NCBI RefSeq assembly: GCF_910592395.1
Contig: NC_088308.1
Span: 7,021,001 to 7,085,000, forward strand
Source of the DNA: Lineus longissimus
Lineage: Eukaryota > Nemertea > Pilidiophora > Heteronemertea > Lineidae
Length of the DNA stretch: 64,000 bases
Direction of reading: 5' to 3'
The notes beneath the pieces were generated by a model, which was not told where the DNA came from, made no database searches, and saw only the letters and a program-made list of their open reading frames with translations. Below, piece by piece: positions 1-14,000 of the stretch (its first letter is position 1; each line of letters begins with the position of its first letter). Made by a program: the position numbers and the translations under genes.

Positions 1-2002
1 GCTTTGTTTTCCAATACCTTTGCTAACTGGAGATATGTCGGCGCTTATATTTAGCATCAGCGTTCCAAAAATAGCGCAGCGAAATTGACTTTGGATGCAT
101 GCCCAGGACATAAATATCTGTCAGCGGCTAAATTTAGCTCAGGTATGACTAAGAATAAAGAGAACCTAAGGATTGATTTTCATGCGTTATCGATATAGCT
201 AAATGAGTGGAACGAGCATTGATTGTTGCTTTTTAAAACATACTCATCGGAACTGGATCAGTTCCAAGTTATAACCTAATTCCTGCAGGTTTTTTCACTC
301 GGGCTTTGCCCCAGGTTCAGAAGATAAACAATGTTCAGCCTAACAGTGATGCACATGTATATTTTCTATACCTAAATGCATATTGTTGCTGGTAACCTTA
401 CGGTGAAATCATCTTCTGAAACGAAATCGATAATACCTTTACTTTTGGTATATTACATATACACATCAATGTACAATGGTATTTCATCCTTAGAGTGACA
501 TGGACAAACCCACATCAAATTAAACATTCTATTCCGGGACATTATTGCTATTTTCACTAAATATATCCCATGTAGTTATTGATTCCATGTCGATTGTATT
601 GAATATAAAAATTTTGTTGATTCTCTAATTGGTACAATTATTTTCAATTATTTACCAGGGAAGACCTGCCTCTAATTTTAGGTATGGTCTGTTGGTGCAC
701 ATCTATTTCTATTATAGATTCAGGATATTTTTGGCTCCATAAAAAAAACAAGAGGTATCATATTTTATTCTAAATTGATTATTATGAATTTTATTGTTTT
801 ATTAAAATATTCATGGATGTATGTTGTACAAACTTGTCTAATAACTTGTGATCATAACATGAACTATTTCAATATGTGGCTATTGATTTACAATGCAGAT
901 CATGCCATGGCAACTTTATTACTCATGTGGATTTTAGGATTTATGGTGGTTTTATATGTTTAGACTTACTCTAACTCATCAAGAATTAGGACAGTAGTCC
1001 TTATCAATTGTTGATTTCATGCCTATGATACACAAACAAAAGTGCAAAAAACAAACTTTGATATCAAAAAAGTATTATGATACATGTAAGTTTGTTTACA
1101 TACAAGATGACACCATGAAGAATCTTTATAAAGATGGTGTCAGAACAGAAATTATTGATAACTGTTATAAATCTTTATCTATTTGGACTTGGCACTGAAA
1201 CATCTAATAAACAAATTTATTCCACCATCACCAATGACAACACAGCCTGGGGATTAGGGGATTAGGTCTAGTCACAACATAAGTGTCCCTCATCACCAAT
1301 CAGGTACAGCACCATGTCACCCTAATTACCCCTCAAGCAATTAGGCCTACCCGGTAAATATAAAAACAGTAAATAGCCAATCAAATTCTAATGGGTATCT
1401 TGTCTTAATCAAAGACCTGTTTATTAATTACCACCAGTACTGTTAATTAGCATTTGGAACCAGTTAATTAGCATATTGGGTCAGTTAATTAGCATGGTAC
1501 AGTTTGTTTAGGAATCCTGCTGTGGATTCTCAGAGCTAGGTGGACGCTTATGTTTTGACACTTCTGCTTCCTGTCAAGATCGGCGAGCTTGGCAGACCAG
1601 CATGTGGGAATCTTGGGGTCCCTCTTTAAAAAGACAACAATCACGGCTGAGTCATTAGAACCTCAACCACCATCAACATAACATCTTCTTTCAAACTTGT
1701 ACATTTTCTAACTTTGCAAAATCTGTTATATTCGGACACCTGTTGTGCTATATTCCCGCAAGTCAACACAATTTCATGAAAATCATATCTCGTTATTCTT
1801 CGATCTCGATATTGCTGATGTGGAAACGATAAGTTTAAGGGTTATATTTGGATTCTAAGCTGTAGCAGATTCAGGGCGTCTGCGTCATACTTGAATTCAT
1901 AATTCGTACCATTCCCAACATCAGATCACATGATCATGGAGTGAAGATCGCACAATTAAAACTTGGAAGTTCATCATCGTTAATTTTTGAAAATCGTCGA
2001 GA
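1..2002. other. Upstream non-coding DNA of the ANKFN1-like gene
   Basis: I see no convincing coding exon here; open frames are short and lack splice context. The stretch from about 1320 to 1500 is rich in TAAT-type words (annotated separately). The region ends at the first recognisable coding exon, whose ATG is at 2003. No TATA box stands out just before it. This stretch probably carries the 5' UTR and distal promoter of the downstream gene, but that is inferred from position only. Confidence 0.5.
1426..1497. promoter_or_regulatory. Cluster of TAATTA homeodomain-type motifs in a 21-bp tandem repeat
   Basis: Three near-identical copies of GTTAATTAGCAT lie at a 21-bp period (about 1442, 1462 and 1483). 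A fourth TTAATTAC word sits just upstream at about 1426. TAATTA is the classic homeodomain core. The cluster is about 500 bp upstream of the first ANKFN1 coding exon. Regulatory function is inferred from motif clustering and position; a chance minisatellite in AT-rich DNA is the alternative. Confidence 0.35.
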
Positions 2003-5000
2003 ATGCCTGGAGTTGTCAGTCAGCTGTTGCGGTCGTTGCTAGGAGACGCAGTGTCATCTCCGTCTGTTAGTCCTAGCCTTCCGCGGGAAACGTTTCGACC
2101 TTGGATACCACGTGAGTCCTTATTCTCAAGCCTTGCATCTTAGAATTGCAGCGCCGAGAGATGGCTTCTTGGAATTCCTGATTGTGTCTGAGATGTATCC
2201 CTCGGGGACAGATTGATATCTTCCCGGCAGAAACAATCAGCTGTTGTGGCTTTTTTACCAAGTTCAAATGGTTTCTGAGTAATTGTCATTATGTTATGCA
2301 TATGATTACAATATATGGCTTCATGAAATGTCAATAGTGTTTGTACCTCTTCAGTAAAGTTCAAAGAAGATTTCTCTCTGATTTTAAAAAGTGAAACTTG
2401 TCTGAATTTCTTAGAAGCTTTTAAATTCATGATTGTTGCCGTTTTTTTCTCTTGTCTGACTCTCTGTCAATATCAATTTCCCCGGCTTTCTTACATTTCA
2501 CGGAAACCTCTTTTTCAGGTTCTAGCTTCTGGTTGGAAACTTCCAAGCATTGTTCAATGGTTATTTCTTGCGAGATTCTCATGTATTTTGTCTTTGTTTA
2601 TTTGTAGGTGCTGCATGGAGTCTTGACGATGATGAAAACGAGCCCGATGTATTAACGAGCGCAACCACGCAAGAATCTCGCAACGTTCCCCTCTACTACA
2701 CTACACCACCGAAAGCAGTAAGTTGACAATTTTCACAATCTTTTATTTGGTTCGGGAGCGTCTCCTGAAACATTTTGAAACCAACCAAAGTACCATTTTC
2801 TGGTTCAAGTGGGCCTTTAAGCACCCCTCCAGCTTCCTTCCACCTCTACACCCCATTGTGTTGGCACCCCGTGCATTAGGGGTGTATTTATTCCATCCTA
2901 AACTACCCAACTGTATCTCCAGCATACCCAAATCAAACAGGAGTTGGCTGTTGTCTTTACCAGTTGAAACTGACTTCTGATCTCACATTAGAACCAATTC
3001 ATCATTAATTTCCTTCTTTCTAATGACTAATATTGTTTTATGAAGAGAAAGTTGGTGCCTTATCCCTTGTCCTAATGAGCTTCATTCTGTTGAATGCCCC
3101 CCTCCCTCGCATGCATCCTTAACTACCTGACCATATCTCCTACTACACAAGGGAGTAAGTCATTATCTTTACCAGCTGAAACTGACTTTTAATCCAACAT
3201 TAGAACACATTTGATCACCAATTTCCTTCTTTCTAATGACATACTGTTTTTTGGAGAGAGGCAAAGGCTTTATTCCTTTGTCATTGTGAGTTGCATTGTC
3301 TTAGGGAAACAGCTACCAACACCTTTTGGAGCTAAAGTGTCCCCAGTCAATATTTAAGTTTAATCAGTTGACCCCAATCGGTTTTGCTTTTGTCTTTTCT
3401 ATTTGCTTGGATTGTCCCAACCTTTTGCCAATCACCATCATTGTTCCTTGGGCCTACTTTGTTCCTTGAAATGTTTGTCCCCAGATTGAAACATATTGTC
3501 CGCTGGAGTGACCCTATTAACCTCATATGGCCAACAAAATAACATTTACCTATTGCTTGTTTTAGAAGCAAATGGTTACCAAAATAATCTCATTTCCGAC
3601 AGCTTTTCAAAATTTGCCTCGCTTTCATTGTGTGTTTTCTTCTTGTCTTTCTCAATTCCAGTAAAATTTCATCACATTATTTGAAAAACCGCCAACCCAA
3701 ACCTTCATACCTTTTTTATTCCCAGTAGCGTGTATTACCTGGGAAATGTTCATATCTGATTCCCACCGACCCTGGATTTTCACTAACTTGTTTGAGTGAA
3801 AGAACAAGAATGCCTTGGCAATAATATCTATCATATTTACCCAACCTGAATCGTGCAGTATCATATTATAGCTTTGCAAAACTATGACTGGGGTCATCTC
3901 TCGCATATCTCTTGCATCGAATTGCTTACAACTGAAAGGGATGGAAATCTTGTATCCATGTCCTTTTCTTTCAGCCAACCCTATGTACAATCAACACATA
4001 CGAATAGGCCTACCCCCCCCCCCAAACCAACCTCAAGGGGAAAAAAAGTCCCTCCTGTTGGCGAGAGGTCAAATATCTCATGCTGAGTTTGATCTTTCTG
4101 CGCAATCCAATTCATATCGGATGAGTTGCTTTGGCTTGAGCTCTCTAGAACAAGAGTGTCCCCATCTTACGTTTTAAATCGAAAGCATGTACTACCGGGT
4201 CGGTACTCTCCCTCTTAGCCAGGACCCAGGCACCAGTCACCATGCTGCCACCTGCCATCCAATCAACGAACTAAACCCATCTGCTGTTTTTGACACTGTT
4301 CTGGTCGTCTGCATCATAGTGCTGCATTGTCGTCCTCCACGTGTCCGGTTGTTAGATTCACACTCCCGGCATGCTCCATGAAAAGAATAAAAAACTCAGA
4401 ATGAGGTCATATGCTTGACTCTTTGATTATTTGTGAGCGGACATTGTGTGTGGCACAATTTCCTAAAACCAGTCCATTTCAAAAATTTGTATAATTCAGC
4501 AGGATAAGGTGTTACATGTGGATTAATCTTCAAAGTACCAAAGCAACTTTTAAATCATGTATGACAAACTTTTTAAGGTATGTTTTTGAACGCCTTTTTT
4601 GTTCATTAACACCTCTGTTGTGTCTTTTTTATAAAACCCCATCTCCAGAAACTTCCATCTCCATTCTATCCACAAGCCATTTCTCTCCTGCTTCTGAACT
4701 CAAGACCCAAATTTCCTTTTTTCTGTTCTTTTAAACGACTTGGCCTTAAAATGAAAATTCAGCCAATGAAAGCAATCCATTTCATTGAAATGAAATTGAC
4801 ACCCTTTAAAAAGATTCATTATAAGGTGAAAGAATGAAGTTGGTTTCAATCAGTTTTTCAATTTCAGTTCACTTTTTACCAAACACCCAGTAGTTGAATT
4901 TGAAAGTTCACAAAGTGATATCTCTTCTAATGTTTTATCTTTTTATCTTTTCAGAATATGGCAAACATGGCTGTTGAGGACCGAAGGTATGAATTTTTTG

Positions 5001-8000
5001 TTTTTGTCCATTGAGTTTGATGATTATTTGTGACATTATGCTGAATGTTTTGGCCTTATACAATACCGTCTTTCATAAAGAAGTCTTTAGATCACAGAGG
5101 TGAAATTAAATTGAAGTGGCCAAGTCGAAACTAACTTTGTTCTATAATAAATAGGCAGTTGTGATTGATAATGTCACCACAAACTCCTGATATAAATGTA
5201 TTAAGGATGTGCTGTTTTTATGTTTGGACATTGTTTCATGTTTCCATATTGATAATTCTAGTTTTTTACTACCCAATTTGAATTTATCAGTTTTATTACC
5301 GCTATTATCACACTACATGTTGGTCACATGATGTTATCTGTGTTTATCAACGGACAGATAACTGTGTACTCTTAAAAAAATTATTGATGGACAGGCAGAA
5401 CAATGAATTTTGAAAATAACATGGATATTGCACATTTTGAATATTATTTTCTTGGGCTCCAATTGGTTGAGTAAGCGTGCCAAACAATGAAAGTGTGGGA
5501 CACAGTCGTGGCGGCTCAGGTCGCCTTTGTTCGGGGGATGATGCCTCTGAATGCACTGCCCAGACCACAGAAATATAGTTGTCATAAAACATTCTGATCT
5601 GTGGACAATATATGGGCGCTCGGGTGTGTCCCAGGTAGTTGGTCCTTGTTGTGTGGGTCGGTCTATTTTGATGAGCAAGGGGGTGAGCTTGTCTGTGATC
5701 ACAAAATATAGGTATATTAGTTCATTTTCTTCTTGAATTAAAAAATCAATCTTGCTTAAATTGAAATAATCAAAATGTCCAAACATTTGTAGATGTTGAT
5801 GTTAATTGGTTTTCTATTAAATTTTTTACTTGATTTTCACCACCCCAAAAATGGATTGCCCCATGACCCCATTAAATGGTTAATTGAGGTCACATCTGCA
5901 TGGCTGGAAATTTAAAGTTCCTAATTTTTTGATTATTTTGGATATTACTGGCTTATTGCATTGTTATGCCTACAAGTAACCTGTGCATATATGGGAGTGT
6001 AGTGGTGTATGTTGTGGAATATTTTGGTAAGTTTCTGACTCATTCTCATAAAAGTTTTGCCCAATATTTCCCTTTTTAGGAAGTTTATTGTGGTTTTGAT
6101 ACAAAAGTGTATATCTGGATGATTTGCCGATGGTACTCTCGGGGATTGGAATGGATGGGCACATGATGTCCATTAATTATCTATTGATGATTTCATTAAC
6201 TTTTGGTGCGTTGCCTTTTTGAGATGAGACCTGTTAATGATAGACAGAACGCCAACTTTACATGAAGTGCAATGACGGCATTGTACTAAAGCTATCCATG
6301 AAAAAGTTGACTCCCATGACCCTGACAACGGTAAAATTAGACAATTTTGGGCTCTTTTCTCTCATCCTATGCATAAGATAAGAGAAAAGCGCCCCCTGAT
6401 GTCAAATTTTACCGAGCCCTGACCTAACTGATCGATCAATGCTACACATTCCACGTGTATGACTCTCTTGAGCGCCCTCAGAGAAGCCCTGGGTGTTTTA
6501 TCACGTCAATGACTCATAATTTGTAACTTGTTAAACAATACCATGACAATCATGCTTATTTCTAATTCACCTTCACGTGCTCCGTGATGATTAAACCTCC
6601 ATCCTGATTGAGTTTCAAGAAGCCAGAATAAGCCATAAAATATTGATTTTCTAAGCATTGTGACGTCACCATTTTCTTGCAGTGACATGAAAATTGCGGT
6701 GAAACAAGTATACTGCGGAAGTGCCCATAGCGGACACCTCTGTATTAAGGACAACCTCTCTATTAAGGACACTAGTTTTGGTCCCAAATTAGTTGTTTCC
6801 CCTCAATATGACATCTGTAATCAGGACACCTCTCTATCAAGGACTATAAAGGTGTCCGCAACGGAGAGGTTCCACTGTAGTTCTGAAAGCTCTTTGGCAC
6901 AATTTGATGATACCAATCAGAGACTCACATTAGTGGTCGTAAATCGTAGATTAATCCCCCCTCCCACTTTCATCCTTTTTCCCACCATCTTTTGGAAAAC
7001 TCATCAGAGAAAATCACGCTACATTGATGTCCCAAGGGTCGGTCCAAGCGGATGTAAACACAGCTTTCTTTCGCTAAATGTCTGTAAATAGTAACATGAT
7101 TCGGCCCTGTCATCTATTTATAGATTTTGGTCATCTCAAAATAGACGGACACAGAAATCAGTGGGCAGAGAAGTTTGCTGTGTGCTATATTTAGATGAGG
7201 ATGTCGCAACTGGTGGGAGATCGGTAAATCACCAATCAACTCTTCTGTAAATATCACATGTTTGCGACTGATAGTAATTTTCCTACGATTAATGTGTCAG
7301 TCTTGATTGGCTGTGCACAGGTGACTCCTTGAGTACGACCCTGTGAGGATGCTGATATTACTAAGACTGTGGCATTCATTTTCAAGCTCTGTTTCCTTTA
7401 TTTTTGCGACCTTACATTTCACGATTTTTGTGTGAGGGGATGAAATCACAAAATGTTTAATATTATAGCAGTTTCATCATTGGGAAAAGCACCCATTAAT
7501 TGAAATAAATGGTAGCAAAATCTGATAAGGATTTTTTGGCAAACATTTAGGGCTAAAAAATTACAGTTTTAGAGTAGTTTCCCTTAATTAAACAAGTTAC
7601 TGATAATTGAATTATCAGCTACTGCATAGTTGATTATGGATTAACAAATTGGTTAAGAGCACGTAGATATCGACATTTTTGCTCACGCCCATATTAGATG
7701 TCGACAAGTCACCTGGCGTAGCTCCCAAGGTTCAATGTGATTCCGACTAACATGTTACGCGGCATGGTTAATCGATTAACCCGCCCAACTTCTGATGAAT
7801 TTCCTGTCATATAAACTGCATAGTTGACGTACATCGTCGCTAATCCCCCCAGATTTGTAGGAATACGTATGTACAGTTGTTTAACTATTCTAAGGGTGGA
7901 GTAGATAGAGATGAGCACAACGTTTTAATAAATAATACGCATGAAGGTTCATTTGTTGTGAAATTCTGCATGTAACATTGTTTCTGAATCATTGGGTGTA

Positions 8001-11000
8001 AAAATCAACTTCCGCATGTGCAATATCAGTTTTTTGGAGTGGAAAATGACTCAACTACTGAATTCTGTTCTATAAAACCACACATTCAAATGTCCTACAT
8101 GTACTCTTTTGTTTGTTCTAATCAACCTGGCAGGTTCCTGTATTTGCTGTCAATGTACCTGTCAACTCCCGAATATTTCTCAAGTCCTTTATTAGTTACA
8201 AAGTGATTATACCACATTGTATTTTCACCATGGACGGTTATCATTCTCAAAACATCCTACTTCTAATCACAAATTCTTTTGTCTTAATAGTTTCTGTTTG
8301 ATATTGGCCTACACGCAGTAACACTTGTTTACCCTTTGGGTAGATAATTTAAATCTTATTGAAATTATTTGTCCCAAGCTTGTGTTTGGAGAGGCCATTG
8401 TTTGTTCAGCTATTATACCTTGAGTCGACACTCTCAGCTTTGCACAGCCCTGGCTAGTAACGGTATGATACCTTTCAAAAGAATATTCTACGAAGTATGA
8501 CATAGCCGACTGCAAAAGATCTGTGCAACAGAAGAGACTTTCAAATCTATTCATTTGGCTATATTACTTGTAAAATCAAAGCGGATATTAAGTTGATGCC
8601 TAATGGTGCTGCTGCTAAAACAGTTAGTTTGAGATATATCCTCAACTAATGATATTAACATATCTCTAGTTTTATATGTAAATGTAGTTGAAGGATTAAG
8701 AACAAATATACCAAACTAGTTTTGTGTTCTAAATGTAGAAACTGAATTGAATAATTTATTTCGAATTTGAATTGTTGTTTAGTTTACATCCATAAACAGA
8801 ACATCTTTTTAATGAATTTTAAACCGCACTTGGAAGTGTTACTGTTTTTTTGACAAGTCTTGAACTGTTGAAAGAAGACTTATCCCTGTTTCCAATGAAT
8901 TGGTTGAATATCCCTATTGTTCCTTAACAATCACGTAACGGGATTAAAGATTTAATCCTATAATGAGTTGAAGTAGTTTGGATATTGCAGAAGGATGAAT
9001 TTGTTACGAAATAATCCTGAGGCCTGTGGCAATCAGTGCAAATCGATAATCCATTATCACTCATCGACCTGCGGGCTCGAAATAGAGGGCGGGTCTCGCT
9101 GTATTCAGGAGAAATTTCCATCACCATTGATTATGATCAATGCTTAGTCATGATGCTGACTTGGGGTATAATAGCGCATTGATAAAAGATTCTGGCATTT
9201 CTATAAATGTCCTCAACAGGTTAACTTCGCCGAGATTTTTCAGTCATGAGACTTTACTTTAAAAGGATTATCACTTGAAGCAACAATAGGATACTTTCTA
9301 AAGGGATTAAATGTGTTTGAAAGAATTGTTCATCAAAATATTTGGTTTAGACGCCTGTCCTACAGTTATGGGTCATGTTCCGAAAATGACGTAAGTTGAC
9401 TTACACCATAAATTAATTCGCATCACAATAACAATTTTCTCACTTATTTTATTTTCAGTAATAATTGTTAACATTATCAAGTTTGTTTTGTAAAGTTTCA
9501 TTAGTTTTCGGCCGGGTTACACACGAAAATAGCAAAAGCATGTGGAGGCCAGAGAAAGTTATATCTTATTCTTACATGTATAACTATTCTTGTTTATGAA
9601 AGAAAGTTTCCATTGCATGTCAATTTGATTTATAAACTCTGGCTTCCTACTAAATATGATATCAAACTTGTGAATGATTATCATGTATTTTGATGCATTA
9701 AATCACCTTTTGGCTTCTTTTAGTCATCTCGTTACCAATAACAAAAGTTGCCCTGATCAAAAACATGTAATAACAAATTGCGATGGAAATGAAATATTTT
9801 GATGACGTAGGTCCTGAACTATGCACCGATATTGCCTACATTAGCGCTATCCATGTGGTATTTACTTAATGACAATTAACGTCACACCATATAGCGTCAT
9901 TTGGGACCAATGGCAAATCATACCTGATGTCAACATATTAGCGCTATCGACTGTAGTCGTTTCGGGTACATTTACTAGAACGATTCATCAATTATTTTCC
10001 ACGATTTGGTTGATTTTGATTTTTACGTGTGTACGTCTGCCTCGTATAAAAGAAGTCATCAGCGTCAGCATATGATAGTGCCCAACATATAAAACCGGCG
10101 CACAAGTGTCAGGATTTTAGTGTTTTCAGTTTGTTTATCAGTGACAGTCGGGAGTAGGCGAAATCGACAACATGTCGGCGAAACGTATTTACCTCAGACG
10201 CGGAAGTTTGAATACTCAACAGAACACGCTCATTACTCAATTCATTCTTGACTCAATCAAAAGGTCAGCTGTAAAGGATGGCATCTGCTGATTTTCCCGC
10301 ATTTCATTAGCGTTTCCCACCTTGTCTGGGTTTTCCATTTCAGGTAATGTTCGGTTGACTTACCGTATCATTGCATGTCTGTTACGTGATTGGCTGCCGG
10401 GAGAAGAGATATACTCGCCTTGGAATTGGATTCTAGGAGAAATTTGTTTATGTTTGAAAATCGTCATATGGTGCCGCCATGTTTGGTCTTCTATGAAGAC
10501 AATCCAAAATCTTGTTCGTCAGTTTTGAGCAGAATGTCGTAGGCTTCAGGAATAAGACAACTGGTGTTCCAGGTCAGAGAATAGCTGCCAAACCAACCGT
10601 CAGTTTCAGCATCTTGCAAAGAGGATTCGTCTTGAATCAAAACTTGTGATATTTTTCGCTAATGTGCGTGCAACTCCATTTGTCTTTTCAGGGGTAGCTT
10701 AACAGGAAGTAAAGGTCTATCACGGTTAGCACGACGACTCAGTCAGAAAGAGCGACGGACGCGTGATACAGACGGCCTAGAGAAACGAACTCTGCGACAG
10801 AGATCAGTCAGTTTAGATTGGTAAGTCAGTTTTGACTCTTGGTTTTGTTTTTGACTGTTGCAATTTAGTTAAATTTTTACTCTGTCACATCAAACTCATT
10901 TTCTGTCCCTTTGATTATCACGTCACATCATATTACACTCAGTAGGCAAAAAGTGCTTATTTTGGTAGAAAAATTAAAAATCTTAATTTCATAGCAGAGA

Positions 11001-14000
11001 AAAGGTCATGTTTTGATTTTGGCCCAAAGCACTTTACTTAGCTTGGTGGAAGGTGTTTGCCATTTCGACTACTACTGTCTCAGTTTCATAGAAATTCTTA
11101 TTTTGCTTCTCCCACTGCATGTTTCATCCATTTTCATTTGTTTTCCCACGTTCATTTCGTTTGTTGTTATTTGTTGTAGGACAGAGAAATTTAGTGTGAA
11201 AAATGCATGCCAACAAAATAAAGAAAATGAAACAGAAAGGTTTGTCCCCATTTAATTTTTAGACTGATAACACCTAGCCCAACATTCTGAAATTCCTTTC
11301 AAGGTTTAAAATTTAACCCATCGATGTTGATCAGTTTGGTATCACTTGCACTTCATTCCTCAACACCATCACCATCACATACACTCTGTATCATCCTCCT
11401 CAATTTCAAGTGAGGGACTTTGGCCAAGAGTGACTTTAATTCCTACTACACCTGTTTTGCTCAAATGAAATAATTACTCATGAGCATTTACTTGTAACTA
11501 CCTTAGTTCGTAGAACCACCACACAATGCCCTTCAAATGCTGTTATTATCAGTTACTTAAACAAGTACTGTTTGAATTCAGTGATCCAATATCAACAAGT
11601 TTTAGTCACAGTGCCCACTGGCGCCATTGTAGAAAGTCTGCTCCTCCTCTGAGTTTCTTTGGCTCAAGACCATTGTGGAAAGACTGCTCCTTCTCCAAGT
11701 TTCTTTGGCTCAAGACCATTGTAGAAAGACTGCTCCTTGTCCAAGTTTCTTTGGCTCAAGACCATTGTAGAAAGACTCACGTAGCATCTCCTCTGAGTTT
11801 CTTTGGCTCGAGACCATTGTAGAACCCTGCTGACCTTCTCAAGAGTTATTTGGCTCAGGACCATTGTAGAAAGTCTCCCGATTGATTTAGTTCAGCAGAT
11901 CATAAAATGAACTTCTTTATTTCTGTTTACTTGCAGTGGTGATGGCCGACGGGTAAGCCTGCTAACTGCGGCATATACATCTTGCAACAACGATGATAAG
12001 ACATTATCCACGTCTCCAAGCATGCCGTCCAAGCTGGCCAACAAGAGTGGGGGCGTGTCCCCTAATGCTAAACTTATAAGAAATACATCAGGTAAGCAGA
12101 AAGAACAATTGATACAGTTTTTAGGGAGCATGTCAAACTTGTAAAGCTTGTTAAGAAAGGAGGGTGAGTGAAGATATAAAATAGTTGAGTTTGACTAGTT
12201 TCCATGGCTTCAAAACTTAGGTTTTATTGCTTAGTGTGTGCCGTTTTTGAGTGGCAATATTTTTCTCACAGAACTGTAATGTCATTACAAACGTGGGCAC
12301 ATTACGAATGACTGGTACCTGCCACCGCAGGTGTCCAATAATAAGGTGATGGGGGGTATGAAGGAAGGTGGTATTACTGTGGGGGCGTCACTGTTGATGA
12401 TGGTCGTAACATTAGGATATCATTCGACGCTAGTCACATGAGGAGAGGTCACGTTACAGAGGTGTGTTTCATGTGATAATCATGTCTTTATCAAGCTTGG
12501 TAAAAAAAGTTTCAACATGATACTTGATCCTTATTTTAGAGTCTGATCGCAGCGTATCATATTTTCTTCCCAGAAATCAACCTTGAAACTTATGTGGTTG
12601 TCTTCTCATTTTTCAGGCAAACGTAAAGGAAGCGCTGATGTAATTGATGGCTCATTATTATTTCTATCGAGAGTTGAGAAGAAGAAACTAGAACGAAAAC
12701 TGACTGGGATGGATTCACAAGGTATGTCACGTTATTTTAATCCCCTCTTGCCCGAAACTTGAACAATTATGCCTAAAGTTGGATGGAACCTCTTGTCCTT
12801 CAGTGGGTAATATATGGCCAATCCTGGTGTGTTGAAAATTCGTTGAAACCCTCACTGGAGTGGACCTCAATCATTCTTTGTGCAACTGAACACCCATTAC
12901 CCTAAAATAAAATTATTTTTGTCTCCCTTCTCATTGCCTAAGGAAGTCTTGCAAACTCTTTCATTCTCTGTAGCTTTTATAACTCTTCAAGTTTCCAAAT
13001 TGAGAAGTCTCCTTTGATTTCGTGACATTTTAAGAATGATGAATGTGGGAATGTGGGAATTGTTGCTTTGTTATCATTCCGTTGGTCCAGCTTCTTTTAG
13101 GAGTTGATTTAGTCGGAAGTTTCATTGAGTCTAAGTTTACATTTTGCGGGTTGAAAATGTTTAATGTTTGTCACAGAATTCGGTATGATGAAAATTCAAA
13201 TAGAGAGAATTTATAGGTTGATACTGAAGTGAACACATTTGAATTTTTTTCTGTGGATATTTTAATATTTCATACTTTGTCTGTTTTCAGCCTTGTTTGA
13301 TGCTGTTGAGCATCAAGACTTGGATGCAGTCAAAACTCTTCTTGAGACAAGTAATTACGATATAAACTGGTAAGTTTATAACTCCATCCTATGTTTTCAT
13401 GGTTACCTGACCAAGAAATATTCCAAAATGGTGTTGTCCATACGTGTTTGGCGAAAATGGCAGGAAAAATAAAATAAAATAAAAATGTAATGTATTTGCA
13501 TTGGTTGTATGGTTTCAAAGCCAGAAATCTTTGTTTGGTGTCAATTTTTGTTATCAACTACTGTATTTATTACACTCAGACTCACTAAATCATGATAGGT
13601 ATTGATTTTGGTGATAGTCACCACCCATAAACATTGTGTATTTGACGCTATATGGATTGCTACAATCTGGTTATTTGGTGTGATGACAAAAGCTGAAATA
13701 TTTTTTATATAACTGACGTCATCGTATTCGATTGTATGCCTACCTGATGTCATGATTTTCGATTTCGTATTATCTAAAGTCAATATTTTCTTGTCTTTTC
13801 AGTACAAATGACGATGGTTTCGTTCCGTTAGATATTGCTATCATGACAAACAATATGCCTCTTGCCAAACTTATGCTCAAACATGGTGCTAAAGAAAACA
13901 CAAAATGTAAGTGACTTTTGGTAGATTTATATTTTTTTCAAATCTGAGAATAGCAGGAGAAAAAAAAAATTTGATTTAAAAAAAATGAGTTTTGGGGAAA

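Noticed and set aside
5334-5786. Minus-strand 150-codon frame inside ANKFN1 intron 3
   Set aside because: No recognisable domain, no repeat or splice support, and base composition mixed along its length. It is probably chance.
6340-6420. Imperfect palindrome around AGAGAAAAGCGCCCCCTGATGT
   Set aside because: The arms match only in patches and no second copy is seen here. This is too weak to call an element.
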